Of a stretch of DNA of 64,000 bases, positions 26,628 to 35,523 are shown piece after piece. Origin of the DNA: Peptococcaceae bacterium. Lineage in GTDB: Bacteria; Bacillota; Desulfitobacteriia; Desulfitobacteriales; Syntrophobotulaceae. A program made the position numbers and the translations under genes. Positions within the stretch are counted from its first letter, which is position 1. Every line of letters starts with the position of its first letter. Location of the stretch: positions 1 through 64,000 of the forward strand of contig WRII01000008.1 of assembly GCA_009782825.1 (NCBI GenBank). The letters are read 5' to 3'. Under the pieces are notes generated by a model, which saw only the letters and a list, made by a program, of their open reading frames with translations, was not told where the DNA came from and ran no database searches.

Positions 26628-27732
26628 GGTCGCCACCCCCGTTATCGCCCAATCCCAACAATCCGACCGTTCTATCCTCATCGTCAAAGCCACTAACGAT
26701 TTTTGCTATTTCGTCCGGGGACGGGAGCAACGAGCGCAGATTTTCCGGTAAATTGTCATGGATTGAATAAGTCGCAACCCCGATAGGCGTGTTCGCCGTT
26801 TTCAATGTGTACTCAACCCTTGTACGGTTTTTCGTTTTGCATATGATTATCCCGATTGACGGGTTTTCGTCCGGGAGCTTCATCGTTTCGTCAAGTGCAG
26901 TCAAGTAGAATTGCATTTTACCCGCGTATTCGGGCTTAAACTCGCCGACTTTTAATTCAATGGCAATCAGAGAACGTAACCGCCTATGGAATAGTAGCAA
27001 GTCGATATAGTAGTCCTCGTCAGTCACATCAAGATGATATTGATTGCCGATAAAACCAAAATCGCCGCCCATTTCGATTAGGAACGCCCGGACATTCTTA
27101 GTGATAGCGGATTCAAGCTCCGCTTCGCTGTGTTCGATACCCACTTCGAGAAAATCAAAGTTGTACTCGTCCTTGACGGCGAGCTTGGCTTGCAACCTGT
27201 ATTTTTCGGGTACAGTATCGTCAAAATTCGTTTGATTGGTGAGATACTTCTCAAACGCCCTGTTTTCAATATTATTTATCAAAACGTCTTTTGTCCAACC
27301 GTAACGCCGCGTCATTTTGATGTAAAATTCGCGCTCTGTCAGGTCTTTACATTTTTCCATTATGACGTAATTTTTTGTCCAACTTATTTCTGCCACTAAT
27401 GGTGGCAGATTTGCGTTTTGCTTTTCTGCCACCATCGGTGGCAGAGTTGACGGCTGTGAATATTCGACATAAAAATTTCGCATACGCCAAAGGTTACGCG
27501 CTGAAAATCCCTGTACGCCGGGAAACTCCTTTTGAAGCTCCTGCGCTAAAATTTCCACGACAGATTTACCCCATCCTTGTTCTTGCTGTTGGCGGTCAAT
27601 TTCTTCACCAATTTCCCAATAAAGTTGCAAAAGTTCGGCGTTGACCTTTTTCATCGCTTCATATTGGCGGCGATAGATAAGGGCTTTAATGTCTTTTATG
27701 AATGAGCCGTAAAGCGTTAATCCGTTTTCCAT
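26620..27732 (-). CDS. DUF1016/YhcG-family PDDEXK nuclease
   Basis: The 370-residue protein has the DUF1016 N-terminal domain ([20 protein letters not shown], then [18 protein letters not shown]) and the YhcG nuclease domain with [20 protein letters not shown] and [17 protein letters not shown], which provide the D...ELK catalytic pattern. The gene is intact. Its start overlaps the hsdM stop (TAATG) and its end overlaps the hsdS start, the usual position between hsdM and hsdS in clostridial type I loci. [19 protein letters not shown] repeat lies in the linker between domains. It outlived its decayed partners. Confidence 0.9.
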   Translation of the reverse strand: MENGLTLYGSFIKDIKALIYRRQYEAMKKVNAELLQLYWEIGEEIDRQQQEQGWGKSVVEILAQELQKEFPGVQGFSARNLWRMRNFYVEYSQPSTLPPMVAEKQNANLPPLVAEISWTKNYVIMEKCKDLTEREFYIKMTRRYGWTKDVLINNIENRAFEKYLTNQTNFDDTVPEKYRLQAKLAVKDEYNFDFLEVGIEHSEAELESAITKNVRAFLIEMGGDFGFIGNQYHLDVTDEDYYIDLLLFHRRLRSLIAIELKVGEFKPEYAGKMQFYLTALDETMKLPDENPSIGIIICKTKNRTRVEYTLKTANTPIGVATYSIHDNLPENLRSLLPSPDEIAKIVSGFDDEDRTVGLLGLGDNGGGDHE

Positions 27733-28444
27733 TATTCCGCCCCCTCAATCTCCGCGATAATGGCGGCAATCTCACAGCGCAAAACATCGCCACGGGTAAC
27801 AATTGACGGATTTTTTGCTCCGCGCCGCCGTGATACAGTATGCCGGGGAAACAAACAATAGCCGCTGTCCCACTTGTCGCAAGCCATGTAAGGCTGTGCA
27901 TGATAAACGCGAGGTCAGCCTTTGACTTCGGCGCAAGCACACCGGCGGGAGAAAAGCGCGGGTCATTGATAAGCAGGGGGTTATCGTCACCCGCCCACTT
28001 GATAGAGTACAGGGGATTTGAAACGATAGCTTCAAAAGGTTCATCGTCCCAATGGAGCGGGTCGGTCAGCGTATCACCGTGTCCTATGTCGAATTTATCA
28101 TAATCTACATCGTGGAGGAACATATTGATACGGCAAAGGTTGTAGGTCGTGATATTGATTTCCTGTCCGTAAAAACCCTGCCGCACGTTTTCTTTTCCGA
28201 GGATTTTTGCGAAGTTAAGCAGAAGTGAGCCGCTTCCGCAGGCGGGGTCGTAGACCTTGTTGACGGCGTGTTCACCATCGTTTATAGAGACGGTAAGGTT
28301 TTCCGATATGTAACGATAAAACAGCATACCAAGGACGTACTGCTTGAAGTCCCAACCGTCCACGCTCCCGCGAAGGTCGTTTGCGATACTCCATATAGTA
28401 CGGTGCAGTTCTGCCCGTTCTTGCTCTTTCTTATTATCGGTCAT
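27732..28444 (-). pseudogene. hsdM: hsdM, type I methyltransferase subunit, degenerate
   Basis: The start is normal ([20 protein letters not shown], then [16 protein letters not shown]), but it jumps directly to [13 protein letters not shown], so about 150 residues are missing. The adenine methylase motif NPPY reads NPLY. After GGAEQKIRQ a second deletion and frame change occur; the family's C-terminal end is still visible in another frame ([13 protein letters not shown], stop at 27732-27734). Loss of sequence on both sides plus NPLY means methylation activity is not expected. Confidence 0.82.
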
Positions 28445-28571
28445 TTACGATTATCTCCCTTGAAAAGCACGACAATGGTTATCCATCGTCATGCTTTTCT
28501 GTTGTATTACAACCACACCGTTACGGCAAAGACGCCCTTAAAATAGTAGGTGAGTTCGTGTAATACTGGTT

Positions 28572-28647
28572 TGGTGGAGATAAGGGGAATCGAACCCCTG
28601 ACCTCTTGAGTGCGATTCAAGCGCTCTCCCAGCTGAGCTATACCCCC
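28572..28647 (-). tRNA. tRNA-Ala (anticodon CGC)
   Basis: A complete 76-nt cloverleaf: acceptor GGGGGTA with TATCTCC, D-arm GCTC/GAGC, anticodon stem CTTGA/TCAAG with loop ATCGCAC (CGC at 34-36), T-arm AGGGG-TTCGATT-CCCCT, discriminator A and an encoded CCA. The decayed restriction locus begins about 130 bp past its 3' end. Confidence 0.95.
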
Positions 28648-28743
28648 ACAGTCCACTATGATCAAGGACACCAACACCATTGCTGACACTATTTAAACAC
28701 AAAATTACAACGTATGCAAGCACCCCCTCTGACAAAAACCCCA

Positions 28744-31335
28744 TCACCCCTTCTCCTCCCCCTTCTGCTTCACCACCAGCACAATCCCATCATCATTAAT
28801 CTTCCCCCCTGCCAGCTTAACCGCTTCATCCACAATCGCATTCGCCAAATTCTGCGCCACAGGATACTCCGCCCCCTCCAAAAACCCTTCCAGCCAATTA
28901 TCCCCCTTCCGATCATTCTGACAGGCATCCACCACCCCATCCGACGCCAAAACCAGAACATCCGACCGGAACGCCCGCTCCACCAGCGGCACCTCAATCT
29001 CATTAAAAACCCCCGCCGGCAAACTCGACGTCCGCAGCACATCCACCTTCTTACCCCGCTTAATATAACTCGGCGGCGTCCCCACCTTAAACAGCTTAAG
29101 CATCTGATTCTCCAGATCCACCACCGCCATATCCAACGTCACAAAACTCTCCTCCGGCGACCGCAGCACAAACATAGCATTCAAAGCCTTAAGAGCCCCC
29201 TCCGGGTCAAACCCCGTGCCCAGCAGCTGCTGCAAAATCCCCAAAGCCGACGAACTCAGCTTAGCCGCCGCCTCCCCCGTTCCCATACCATCACACACCA
29301 CAAAAACCACCTTATCTCCACCAATACCCAGCGTCACATACGCATCGCCGCTGACCTCCTTATCCGTCGGCATAAACGACGCCACCCCAAAATCAATCTT
29401 GCTCATATGACGCCGCTTCCACGACTGCACCGGCCCATTAACACGATGATCAAAAAGCTCATGAGCCACATGATGAATCACCTGAGACACACTCTTATAC
29501 TGCCCCGCCAGCGCCTGCCGGTTCGCCTTAACATTCTTTTTCCAGACCTGCCGTTCCATCTCCTGGCTCACAATAAAATCAGCCGCCAGCTCCATCTTAT
29601 CCCGGCGGGCACACTGAAAAGCCCCCTGCCCGTACCTCTCAAACCCTTCCCGCGCCTCAGCAGCCTCAGCAGCCTCATCAAGCTCAGCAGCCTCATCAAG
29701 CTCAGCAGGCTCTCCCTCACCCATCAAGCGATCTTCCGCTCCCTCCAGCACATCCAAAAAAAACTGATAAGTCCGATAATACTCCTTATCCCAGCACCGC
29801 GTCACCGCCGAACATCCCGCACACACCTTTTCCGCCAAAATATTCATCATTTCCGACAACTCCGGCTCCTTCTCCTGGGCATCCTCCCCCGCAGCCTGCA
29901 TCCCCCAAGCCACCTCTTCAAACATATTCGCCAGAGTTCTAACCTTATTCACCGTCGTCTCAATCTGCGGCATCACATAGTCCTTCAGAGACATCCCCGC
30001 CGATCCCCGGGGCGCAAAAACCAAATATCCCAAAACCGCCACACCCGCCGACACCCCATACTCCGTCAAAGACCCCACATTGAGAGCATACCCCCCAATC
30101 AAACTCAACACAAAATACGCCGATACAACCCCAACACGCCCCAAGGCGCTAAACGCCCCACATCCCCAGCCCAAAAGCCCAAAAACCCCCGCATACCCAA
30201 AACTCATCATCAGCTGACTCGCCTGCATCGGCAAGTCCCCTCCAGCAAAAGACAGAGACATACCCCCCATCAGAACACCCAGCAAAATCCCCGCACCCGC
30301 CGCAGCGCCCGCACCGCGAAACTCCGCCAACAGCATAACCACAAGACCCAGAAACACCGTCTGCGCATTAATCCCGGCCAACCCCAGCGCACCCAGTCCC
30401 AGCCCACTGCCAAGGCCCATCACCACCACAGCGCTCACCGCCAGAATCGACACCTCAAAGCGGATCCCATTCCGGTAAGTCACCTTGCTTCCCGCCGCCG
30501 CCGCTGCGCGGGTTCCCGCAACTGCACGGTTGCCGTCCGCCATTCTTTTCGCCCTCTTCTCCCCCCTTCTCACCGCCGCCCTTCTTGCCGTATCACCCTT
30601 TTTAACCGCGGCCCTTCTTCCAACCGTCTCCCCTTCCGCCGCTCTGTACCGCCCTCGCGCCTGAGTTTTAAAGGTGACCGCGTCGACCTTGCTAACTGCG
30701 TCGGCGTCGGCCTCCTCCCCCTTCTGACACTTGGGAAGTATCTGACCCTTTGTACTCCTCCCCGCATTCCGGCGGCTTCCCACACTCGCCAGCCACGCGC
30801 CAAAAGAAGGTCTATCCTCCCTCCCCCGCTTCCCCTGTGCTCCCTTGGACAGAATCCCCTGCCAGGTATCCTCCAAGCTCAACCAATGCAGCGCCACCCC
30901 AAAACCAGCCGCCGCCACCCCCAAAGCCATGGCAATCCCAATCTCCTCCGCTCCCGCCGGAAATCCACGCCAGCCCCATACCGCGCCCCCCAAGACCACC
31001 CAAATACCGACAAAAGCCCTATATCCCGAAAAAATCCTCTCCCCCAGCAGAACCTTCACCAACTGCACCCCAGCCAAAATCAACAAAAAAGACGATTTCT
31101 GTCCCCAGAGCAAATCCCCCGCCAACAACACACCGATCAAAACCCCCGCCGTACCCAACCAAGCCCCCCGGCCACCCCTCTTGATAAACACAATCATGGC
31201 AGCCAATCCCCAGATCGGCAACCCCGCCAATCTAGCCTGAGCCAACACACACCCCAGCCCCAGCATTCCCAAAGACCCCAAGAGTCCTTTCGCCCACTTC
31301 GTGCGCATCTTTTCCACCGCAGCCCACTCCACCAT
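28744..31335 (-). CDS. spoIIE: Stage II sporulation protein E (PP2C phosphatase)
   Basis: From the ATG at 31335 (GGGGGG upstream) this is 863 residues: about ten membrane segments, a central region, and a C-terminal PP2C/RsbU-type phosphatase (VSGDAYVTLGIGGDKVVFVV, then CDGMGTGEAA and LASDGVVDA). It dephosphorylates SpoIIAA to activate sigma-F in the forespore. The cytoplasmic part carries an 18-bp in-frame duplication (AELDEAAELDEAAE, about 29685-29705) and a charged low-complexity stretch near the N-terminus. A Spo0A-type promoter lies upstream. Confidence 0.95.
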   Translation of the reverse strand: MVEWAAVEKMRTKWAKGLLGSLGMLGLGCVLAQARLAGLPIWGLAAMIVFIKRGGRGAWLGTAGVLIGVLLAGDLLWGQKSSFLLILAGVQLVKVLLGERIFSGYRAFVGIWVVLGGAVWGWRGFPAGAEEIGIAMALGVAAAGFGVALHWLSLEDTWQGILSKGAQGKRGREDRPSFGAWLASVGSRRNAGRSTKGQILPKCQKGEEADADAVSKVDAVTFKTQARGRYRAAEGETVGRRAAVKKGDTARRAAVRRGEKRAKRMADGNRAVAGTRAAAAAGSKVTYRNGIRFEVSILAVSAVVVMGLGSGLGLGALGLAGINAQTVFLGLVVMLLAEFRGAGAAAGAGILLGVLMGGMSLSFAGGDLPMQASQLMMSFGYAGVFGLLGWGCGAFSALGRVGVVSAYFVLSLIGGYALNVGSLTEYGVSAGVAVLGYLVFAPRGSAGMSLKDYVMPQIETTVNKVRTLANMFEEVAWGMQAAGEDAQEKEPELSEMMNILAEKVCAGCSAVTRCWDKEYYRTYQFFLDVLEGAEDRLMGEGEPAELDEAAELDEAAEAAEAREGFERYGQGAFQCARRDKMELAADFIVSQEMERQVWKKNVKANRQALAGQYKSVSQVIHHVAHELFDHRVNGPVQSWKRRHMSKIDFGVASFMPTDKEVSGDAYVTLGIGGDKVVFVVCDGMGTGEAAAKLSSSALGILQQLLGTGFDPEGALKALNAMFVLRSPEESFVTLDMAVVDLENQMLKLFKVGTPPSYIKRGKKVDVLRTSSLPAGVFNEIEVPLVERAFRSDVLVLASDGVVDACQNDRKGDNWLEGFLEGAEYPVAQNLANAIVDEAVKLAGGKINDDGIVLVVKQKGEEKG

Positions 31336-31416
31336 ATACCCCCCCTTTTTTACAGTTAGGGACTGTAAAAATATCACCTGTGCCGAAAGATATCCTCTAT
31401 ATTAACAGCCAAATGT

Positions 31417-31450
31417 ATTATAGCTTGTCCCCCAGACAAAACCATGTCAA
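31417..31450 (-). promoter_or_regulatory. Spo0A-type spoIIE promoter (22-bp spacer)
   Basis: On the minus strand a perfect TTGACA (31445-31450) and a perfect TATAAT (31417-31422) are separated by 22 bp. In B. subtilis spoIIG and spoIIE such long spacing (21-22 bp) is the mark of Spo0A-dependent sigma-A promoters. The spacer holds TTTGTC (31435-31440) and its inverse, resembling a 0A box. The start codon is about 80 bp downstream. Confidence 0.65.
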
Positions 31451-31472
31451 AACACGAAAGGATATTTGGACG

Positions 31473-31518
31473 AAAAAAAAGGCTCTTAGACGACCCAAGC
31501 AGGATCTCCAAGAACGCC
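31473..31518 (-). terminator. Intrinsic terminator after divIC
   Basis: On the minus strand GGC-TTCTTGGA pairs with TCTAAGA-GCC (one bulge, one GU), followed by eight T. It separates divIC from the spoIIE promoter. Confidence 0.6.
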
Positions 31519-31571
31519 ACACAACACTTCAGACAAGTCGAACATATCCATGAAAATCAGCAAGAAGCTTA

Positions 31572-31997
31572 CTATTCCTCCCTAGGAGCAACAATAATCT
31601 CACCCTTGCGCACAAGACCGAGCCGCTCCCGGGCCAACTGTTCCATGTAAGCCGGCGTATTCAAGCGTTCAACCTCCTGGCGATACTCCTCATTCTCCGA
31701 CTGAAGGTCCGCCTTCTGTTGAAGCAGCTTCGCCGTGTGAGCATCCAGCTCCCTTTCCGTCTGATTCAATTGCACAAAGGTCGTTATAATCACAACAGAA
31801 AAGATAACTGTCAAAACCAAATAGACACAACTCATCCGGCGCCGTTTTTTGCGTCTCTGGGCTTTAGAAGACCACGTGTTTTGCGTTTTGCTCGTGTTAT
31901 TCGTGTTATTCATGTTATTCATGTTATTCGCGTTATTCGTGTTATTTGTGTTATTTGTGTCATTCGTACTGCTCACATCGTTCACATCCTTCCCCAT
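31572..31997 (-). CDS. divIC: Septum protein DivIC/FtsB-like
   Basis: It has a single membrane helix (MSCVYLVLTVIFSVVIITTF) followed by a coiled coil (LNQTERELDAHTAKLLQQKA) and the family end (AYMEQLARERLGLVRKGEI). DivIC joins FtsL and DivIB in the divisome. Before the helix is a cytoplasmic tail of 9-bp repeats coding NNT/NNM/NNA units, which is not conserved. I use the ATG at 31997 (GGAG just upstream); upstream starts to 32063 are possible. Confidence 0.85.
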   Translation of the reverse strand: MGKDVNDVSSTNDTNNTNNTNNANNMNNMNNTNNTSKTQNTWSSKAQRRKKRRRMSCVYLVLTVIFSVVIITTFVQLNQTERELDAHTAKLLQQKADLQSENEEYRQEVERLNTPAYMEQLARERLGLVRKGEIIVAPREE

Positions 31998-32063
31998 TCT
32001 CCAACTCGGTTCTGATATCGAGTTCTGATATCGATTTATATAAATATTAGCGTGACTCACCAA

Positions 32064-32372
32064 GCTTCCTATTAATTAGAGCTAAAGGACGTCACGTTAC
32101 CAAACTCCGTATGACATGTTCTTTTTGGACAGGTTTCCAACTCAGTCTCTTATCTTATCTTATTGTCAGCTAGATCTCTTGCTTCGATTTATAGTATGAT
32201 AGATCATCTCAACGGCAGTTTTTCTCTAATATGACTATGTACCCCTTTACATAGCACCCATATACTATATAGATAACAAAACACAAAACTAATAAGATTG
32301 GACGCCGCTTTCCATGCTTCTCTTTTCCACATTGGAGGGGATGTTTCCTTCTTTCTATGGCTAGCAATATAT
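32064..32372. other. Intergenic region between yabQ and divIC
   Basis: About 310 bp, AT-rich, with no gene supported on either strand. Its left part should hold the divIC promoter. TTTCCTTCTTTCTA just before repeat copy B (about 32345-32357) resembles the sequence before copy A (TCCCCTTCTTTCTA), so the element may extend a little further left. Confidence 0.4.
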
Positions 32373-32495
32373 ACTAATGCGGGCTTTGCCCGCAAGTGGT
32401 TAGTGGTCAGTGGTTAGTGGTTAGTGGTCAGTATTGGATTTTCTTATTTTTTATTGATGCTTCGCGTCCCTAAGGTACTAATGCGTCCGTAAGGG
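32373..32495 (+). repeat. Dispersed element, copy B
   Basis: AATGCGGGCTTTGCCCGCAA (head hairpin), then four heptamers of the GTGGTTA/GTGGTCA type, GTATTGGATTTTCTTATTTT and GATGCTTCGCGTCC (tail). It lies just 3' of yabQ and is the copy with most heptamers. A duplicated tail (ATGCGTCCGTAAG) follows. Confidence 0.88.
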
Positions 32496-32510
32496 ACTCT
32501 TTTACTTCCT

Positions 32511-33128
32511 CTATTTTCTTCTTTTGGTTTTGTGGCGCCTTTGTCCCCGTTCCCACACCCGTTTCTGTGTGCGTTCCTGTGTGCGTTTTTGTATCTGTTC
32601 TCCCTGATTCTCTTCCCCCTGTCTCCTTCCCCTCTCTTGCCTCCCGGAAGTACACCCGGAAAAGCTCCGCAAGACAGCTTCGCCAAATCGATAGACCAAC
32701 ATTCCAAACCATCTGAGGATTTCGTAAGGTATAGCCAGCAACACGCGGCATAAGCCCCCTATTCCCCTGAAAAAACTCTTCCTCCATCCCGTCACCGTAC
32801 CTCCGACATGTCGTGTCAAAGAAAAAAACCGAGCCAAAAACCTTTTGACCCCAGAACTCAATAACGCTAAATAAAGCACAAGACCCATCAAGCTTACAAT
32901 AAAAAGATACAAACGAAATTCCAAGAAATTCGCTTCTCGAAAAAAGAAAATCAAAATCCCCAGAACCAACACCGAAAAGACCAGGTCACTGAAAAACGTC
33001 AGCCATCTAGAGAACCCCGCTCGATTCCGACGTCCCTGCCTCCTCAGCATCCTATAGAAATCGAAAAGCAGCCCCGACAACGCACCGCCCGCCAATAAAA
33101 GCCCCATGGTTATAAGGTCCGTCTTCAC
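32511..33128 (-). CDS. yabQ: Spore cortex protein YabQ
   Basis: The N-terminal 110 residues hold about four membrane helices typical of YabQ (GLLLAGGALSGLLFDFYRML, then WLTFFSDLVFSVLVLGILIF). The soluble tail is unusually long and basic with near-repeats (TQERTQKRVWERGQRR). YabQ is made in the mother cell and is needed for cortex assembly. It overlaps yabP by 4 bp. Confidence 0.88.
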   Translation of the reverse strand: MKTDLITMGLLLAGGALSGLLFDFYRMLRRQGRRNRAGFSRWLTFFSDLVFSVLVLGILIFFFREANFLEFRLYLFIVSLMGLVLYLALLSSGVKRFLARFFSLTRHVGGTVTGWRKSFFRGIGGLCRVLLAIPYEILRWFGMLVYRFGEAVLRSFSGCTSGRQERGRRQGEENQGEQIQKRTQERTQKRVWERGQRRHKTKRRK

Positions 33129-33436
33129 CTAAACAACTTCTCCCAAATCTTTTTCCTGCGGGCGCGGGCGCTGCCGTCCAAATAACTTAAAACATGAATC
33201 GTTCCCTGAATATCCAACTGAGCTTGTTCCAAGTTCAAATTCTTGATCCCCAGATCCTCTCCCACAATAACAAAAGCCCCTTCTACCGTCTCCAAATGGA
33301 TTTCCTTTTCGTCAAAAGACGTTACGCTGCCCACACCCGTCACCTTCAGCGAGTGGCGGCCAATCATTGTCAACGTATGCCCCTCAGCCGATTTCAGGGT
33401 GCTCCTCTGGGAGGAAATCTCCTTCATCTGTGTCAC
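33125..33436 (-). CDS. yabP: Sporulation protein YabP
   Basis: The 103-residue YabP-domain protein (HTLTMIGRHSLKVTGVGSVT, FVIVGEDLGIKNLNLEQAQL, IQGTIHVLSYL). In Bacillus yabP and yabQ form a mother-cell operon under sigma-E. The start is a GTG at 33436 with GGAGG 9 nt upstream. The 160 bp upstream probably hold its promoter; I could not fix a sigma-E site with confidence. Confidence 0.9.
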   Translation of the reverse strand: MTQMKEISSQRSTLKSAEGHTLTMIGRHSLKVTGVGSVTSFDEKEIHLETVEGAFVIVGEDLGIKNLNLEQAQLDIQGTIHVLSYLDGSARARRKKIWEKLFR

Positions 33437-33599
33437 AACTCCAGCCCTCCTGTCTTAACACACTTGAGGGTATTAAAGCACTTGGAAAGCGCCTTACACT
33501 TAATAAGTGTCTCACACTCAAAGGTATTATACTTTTTTCTTGTACTAAAAAGTATTCACCTTGAGCTGGAATTAGACATCTTTGGAGTACTTGTTAAAC

Positions 33600-33869
33600 T
33601 TAGTTGATATCCTTCACCTTATCCACCAAGACCTCATACAAAGTCTCAGCCTGTTCCGCCCGCGCGGCAGCCGGCGTCGCCAGAACCTTAACCTCAAGAA
33701 TACGATTCTTCATATCGATCGTTATGATATCGTCAGGAGCCACCTGAGCCGACGGCTTGACCACCCGATGATTCACACTCACTTTATCCCCGTTGCATAC
33801 ATCTTTAGCCACAGTTCTGCGCTTGATCAGCCGGGAAACCTTTAAATATTTGTCCAGACGCATCTGCAC
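33600..33869 (-). CDS. rqcP: RqcP (YabO), S4-domain RNA-binding protein
   Basis: The 89-residue protein is almost wholly an S4 domain (MRLDKYLKVSRLIKRRTVAK, then GDKVSVNHRVVKPSAQVAPD). RqcP works with RqcH on stalled 50S subunits to add alanine tails in ribosome quality control. Its place between hup and yabP is the standard one. Confidence 0.92.
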   Translation of the reverse strand: MQMRLDKYLKVSRLIKRRTVAKDVCNGDKVSVNHRVVKPSAQVAPDDIITIDMKNRILEVKVLATPAAARAEQAETLYEVLVDKVKDIN

Positions 33870-33910
33870 ACCCCCCTGTCTGCCTTACAGTCCTTAAGCC
33901 GCAATCCCAC

Positions 33911-33941
33911 AAAAAAACCGGGGCCCAGCCCCGATTTTTTT
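33911..33941 (-). terminator. Terminator between hup and rqcP
   Basis: CGGGGC pairs with GCCCCG around a CCA loop, with A-rich and T-rich flanks on both sides, so it could act in both directions. On the minus strand it ends the hup transcript. Confidence 0.88.
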
Positions 33942-33961
33942 GTATTCCAGTTATTGAATCC

Positions 33962-34234
33962 TCATTGAACAGCTTCCTTCAGTTGTTTCCCGGCTTTAAA
34001 TCCGGGCACATTGCAGGCGGGAATCGTCATGGGCTCATTGTTCCGGGGATTGCGGCCAATACGCTCTTCCCTATGTTTGACTTCAAAAGTACCGAACCCC
34101 ACCAACTGAACCCTTTGTCCGTCCGCGAGCGCGTTGCTGATCGTGTTCAAAACCGCAACAACAGCCTTCTCCGCATCCTTTTTTGTGAACTCTGCCTGTT
34201 CGGCAACCGCAGCCACCAATTCTGCTTTATTCAA
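33962..34234 (-). CDS. hup: DNA-binding protein HU
   Basis: A standard 90-residue HU: MNKAELVAAVAEQAEFTKKD, then VQLVGFGTFEVKHREERIGR and PRNNEPMTIPACNVPGFKAG. It binds and bends DNA as a dimer in the nucleoid. It seems to be a single-gene transcript ended by the terminator at 33911. Confidence 0.97.
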   Translation of the reverse strand: MNKAELVAAVAEQAEFTKKDAEKAVVAVLNTISNALADGQRVQLVGFGTFEVKHREERIGRNPRNNEPMTIPACNVPGFKAGKQLKEAVQ

Positions 34235-34336
34235 CAGCAGTCCCTCCTATAAAAATTAAATTCTAGTGGTTTTGTCCTATATTCGCTATACGTAGCCATT
34301 CTCCTGCTAAATCACTTTAAAAATCCAAAAAAGTCC

Positions 34337-35305
34337 TTAACTTCCGTCCTTCACACGGTTCCAAACCTCATCCAACTCTTCCAAAGATATATTTTCAATT
34401 TTTTTCTCTGAAACATTTATAATTTTTATCATCTCTGTGAACCTCATTTGAAATTTCCTCACGCTGCGTCTTAAACTCTCCTCAGGGTCAACATCGATAA
34501 ACCGGCACACATTCACAAGAGAAAACAGGATATCTCCCATTTCATTACACAAGTCCTCCTGTGACCCTCCCTCCATAGCCTGTGCCAATTCCCCGATCTC
34601 CTCATGAACCTTCCTCCAAGGTCCCCCTCGATCCGGCCAGTCAAACCCCCACTGGGAGGCTTTTCTTTGAACCCCTTCCGCATACATGAGGGCCGGCAAT
34701 CCCTTTGGAACCTGGAGATACACGGTTTCATCCTTGGATCCGCCATTGTCAGCCCTTTGCTGCTTCTCACGCCGTTTGATCCGCTCCCATGTTTTGTGAA
34801 CCTCAGCAACACTGAGAGGCGTTTCAGCGCCGTCAGCGCCACCGGAACCGTCTCCACCGGAGCCCGCACCGGAGCCCGCATTCCCAGAATTGATTCCATC
34901 ACCACCGAGATCCGTATCACCAAAAACATGAGGATGACGACGCAGCAGCTTCTCCACAAGCTTTTCGATGATGTCCTCTAAAGTAAAATCACCTTCTTCT
35001 TCCGCAATCTGTGCGTGAAAAACCACCTGTAATAACAAGTCTCCCAATTCTTCCCGCAAATTATACACGTTTTCCTCGTCAATAGCCTGCAAAACCTCAT
35101 ATGTTTCTTCCAAAAGGTATTTTTTTAATGAACTATGGGTCTGCTCACGATCCCATGGACATCCCTTTTCCGAACGCAAATGCGCCATAAGCATTTTTAA
35201 TTTTTCTAACGGAGGCCGCTCCTCACTACCTCGCTCCTCACTACCTCGCTTATCACTCTCTAAAAACAAAATTATTCTCCCCCTTCGCGGTCGCCCTAAT
35301 GTCAC
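34337..35305 (-). CDS. mazG: Nucleoside triphosphate pyrophosphohydrolase MazG
   Basis: Two MazG domains with the EExxE/ExxD motifs are present (LEETYEVLQAIDEENVYNLR, ELGDLLLQVVFHAQ; later EIGELAQAMEGGSQEDLCNE, MGDILFSLVN). The N-terminal methylase found in Bacillus YabN is absent. I take the GTG at 35305 with GAGGA upstream. Two oddities: a 15-bp duplication near the start (RGSEERGSEE) and a Gly/Ser/Ala-rich insert (GNAGSGAGSGGDGSGGADGA) between the two domains. Confidence 0.9.
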   Translation of the reverse strand: MTLGRPRRGRIILFLESDKRGSEERGSEERPPLEKLKMLMAHLRSEKGCPWDREQTHSSLKKYLLEETYEVLQAIDEENVYNLREELGDLLLQVVFHAQIAEEEGDFTLEDIIEKLVEKLLRRHPHVFGDTDLGGDGINSGNAGSGAGSGGDGSGGADGAETPLSVAEVHKTWERIKRREKQQRADNGGSKDETVYLQVPKGLPALMYAEGVQRKASQWGFDWPDRGGPWRKVHEEIGELAQAMEGGSQEDLCNEMGDILFSLVNVCRFIDVDPEESLRRSVRKFQMRFTEMIKIINVSEKKIENISLEELDEVWNRVKDGS

Positions 35306-35330
35306 CTTTATTCCTCGCCAGCCCCCTACC

Positions 35331-35366
35331 AATTACCAATCGAAGCTGAATTACCAATCGAAGCTG
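35331..35366. repeat. 18-bp tandem duplication before mazG
   Basis: AATTACCAATCGAAGCTG occurs twice in perfect tandem between the spoVT terminator and mazG. Confidence 0.9.
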
Positions 35367-35379
35367 ACTGCTTGCACAA

Positions 35380-35405
35380 AAAAGCTGCCGGATCCGGCAG
35401 CTTTT
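35380..35405 (-). terminator. Terminator after spoVT
   Basis: A perfect 26-bp palindrome built on AGCTGCCGGATCCGGCAGCT with a T-run on the minus strand, about 120 bp past the spoVT stop. Confidence 0.85.
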
Positions 35406-35523
35406 CATAACCCTTACTTGAAACACCGGCGCCGACGAGCACCCGCACCCCCATGAACACCTCGCGTGTGACACCGATACTTGTGAACACCAAGACATCC
35501 CAAATTCAGGGAGTATGGAAAAA

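Noticed and set aside
28444-28647. Integration of an island at the tRNA-Ala 3' end
   Set aside because: The restriction locus lies beside the tRNA, but I found no second copy of the tRNA end and no integrase in the window.
28714-31359. 881-codon open frame on the plus strand opposite spoIIE
   Set aside because: Antisense shadow of the G-rich spoIIE coding strand; its product is Pro/Arg/His-rich and family-less.
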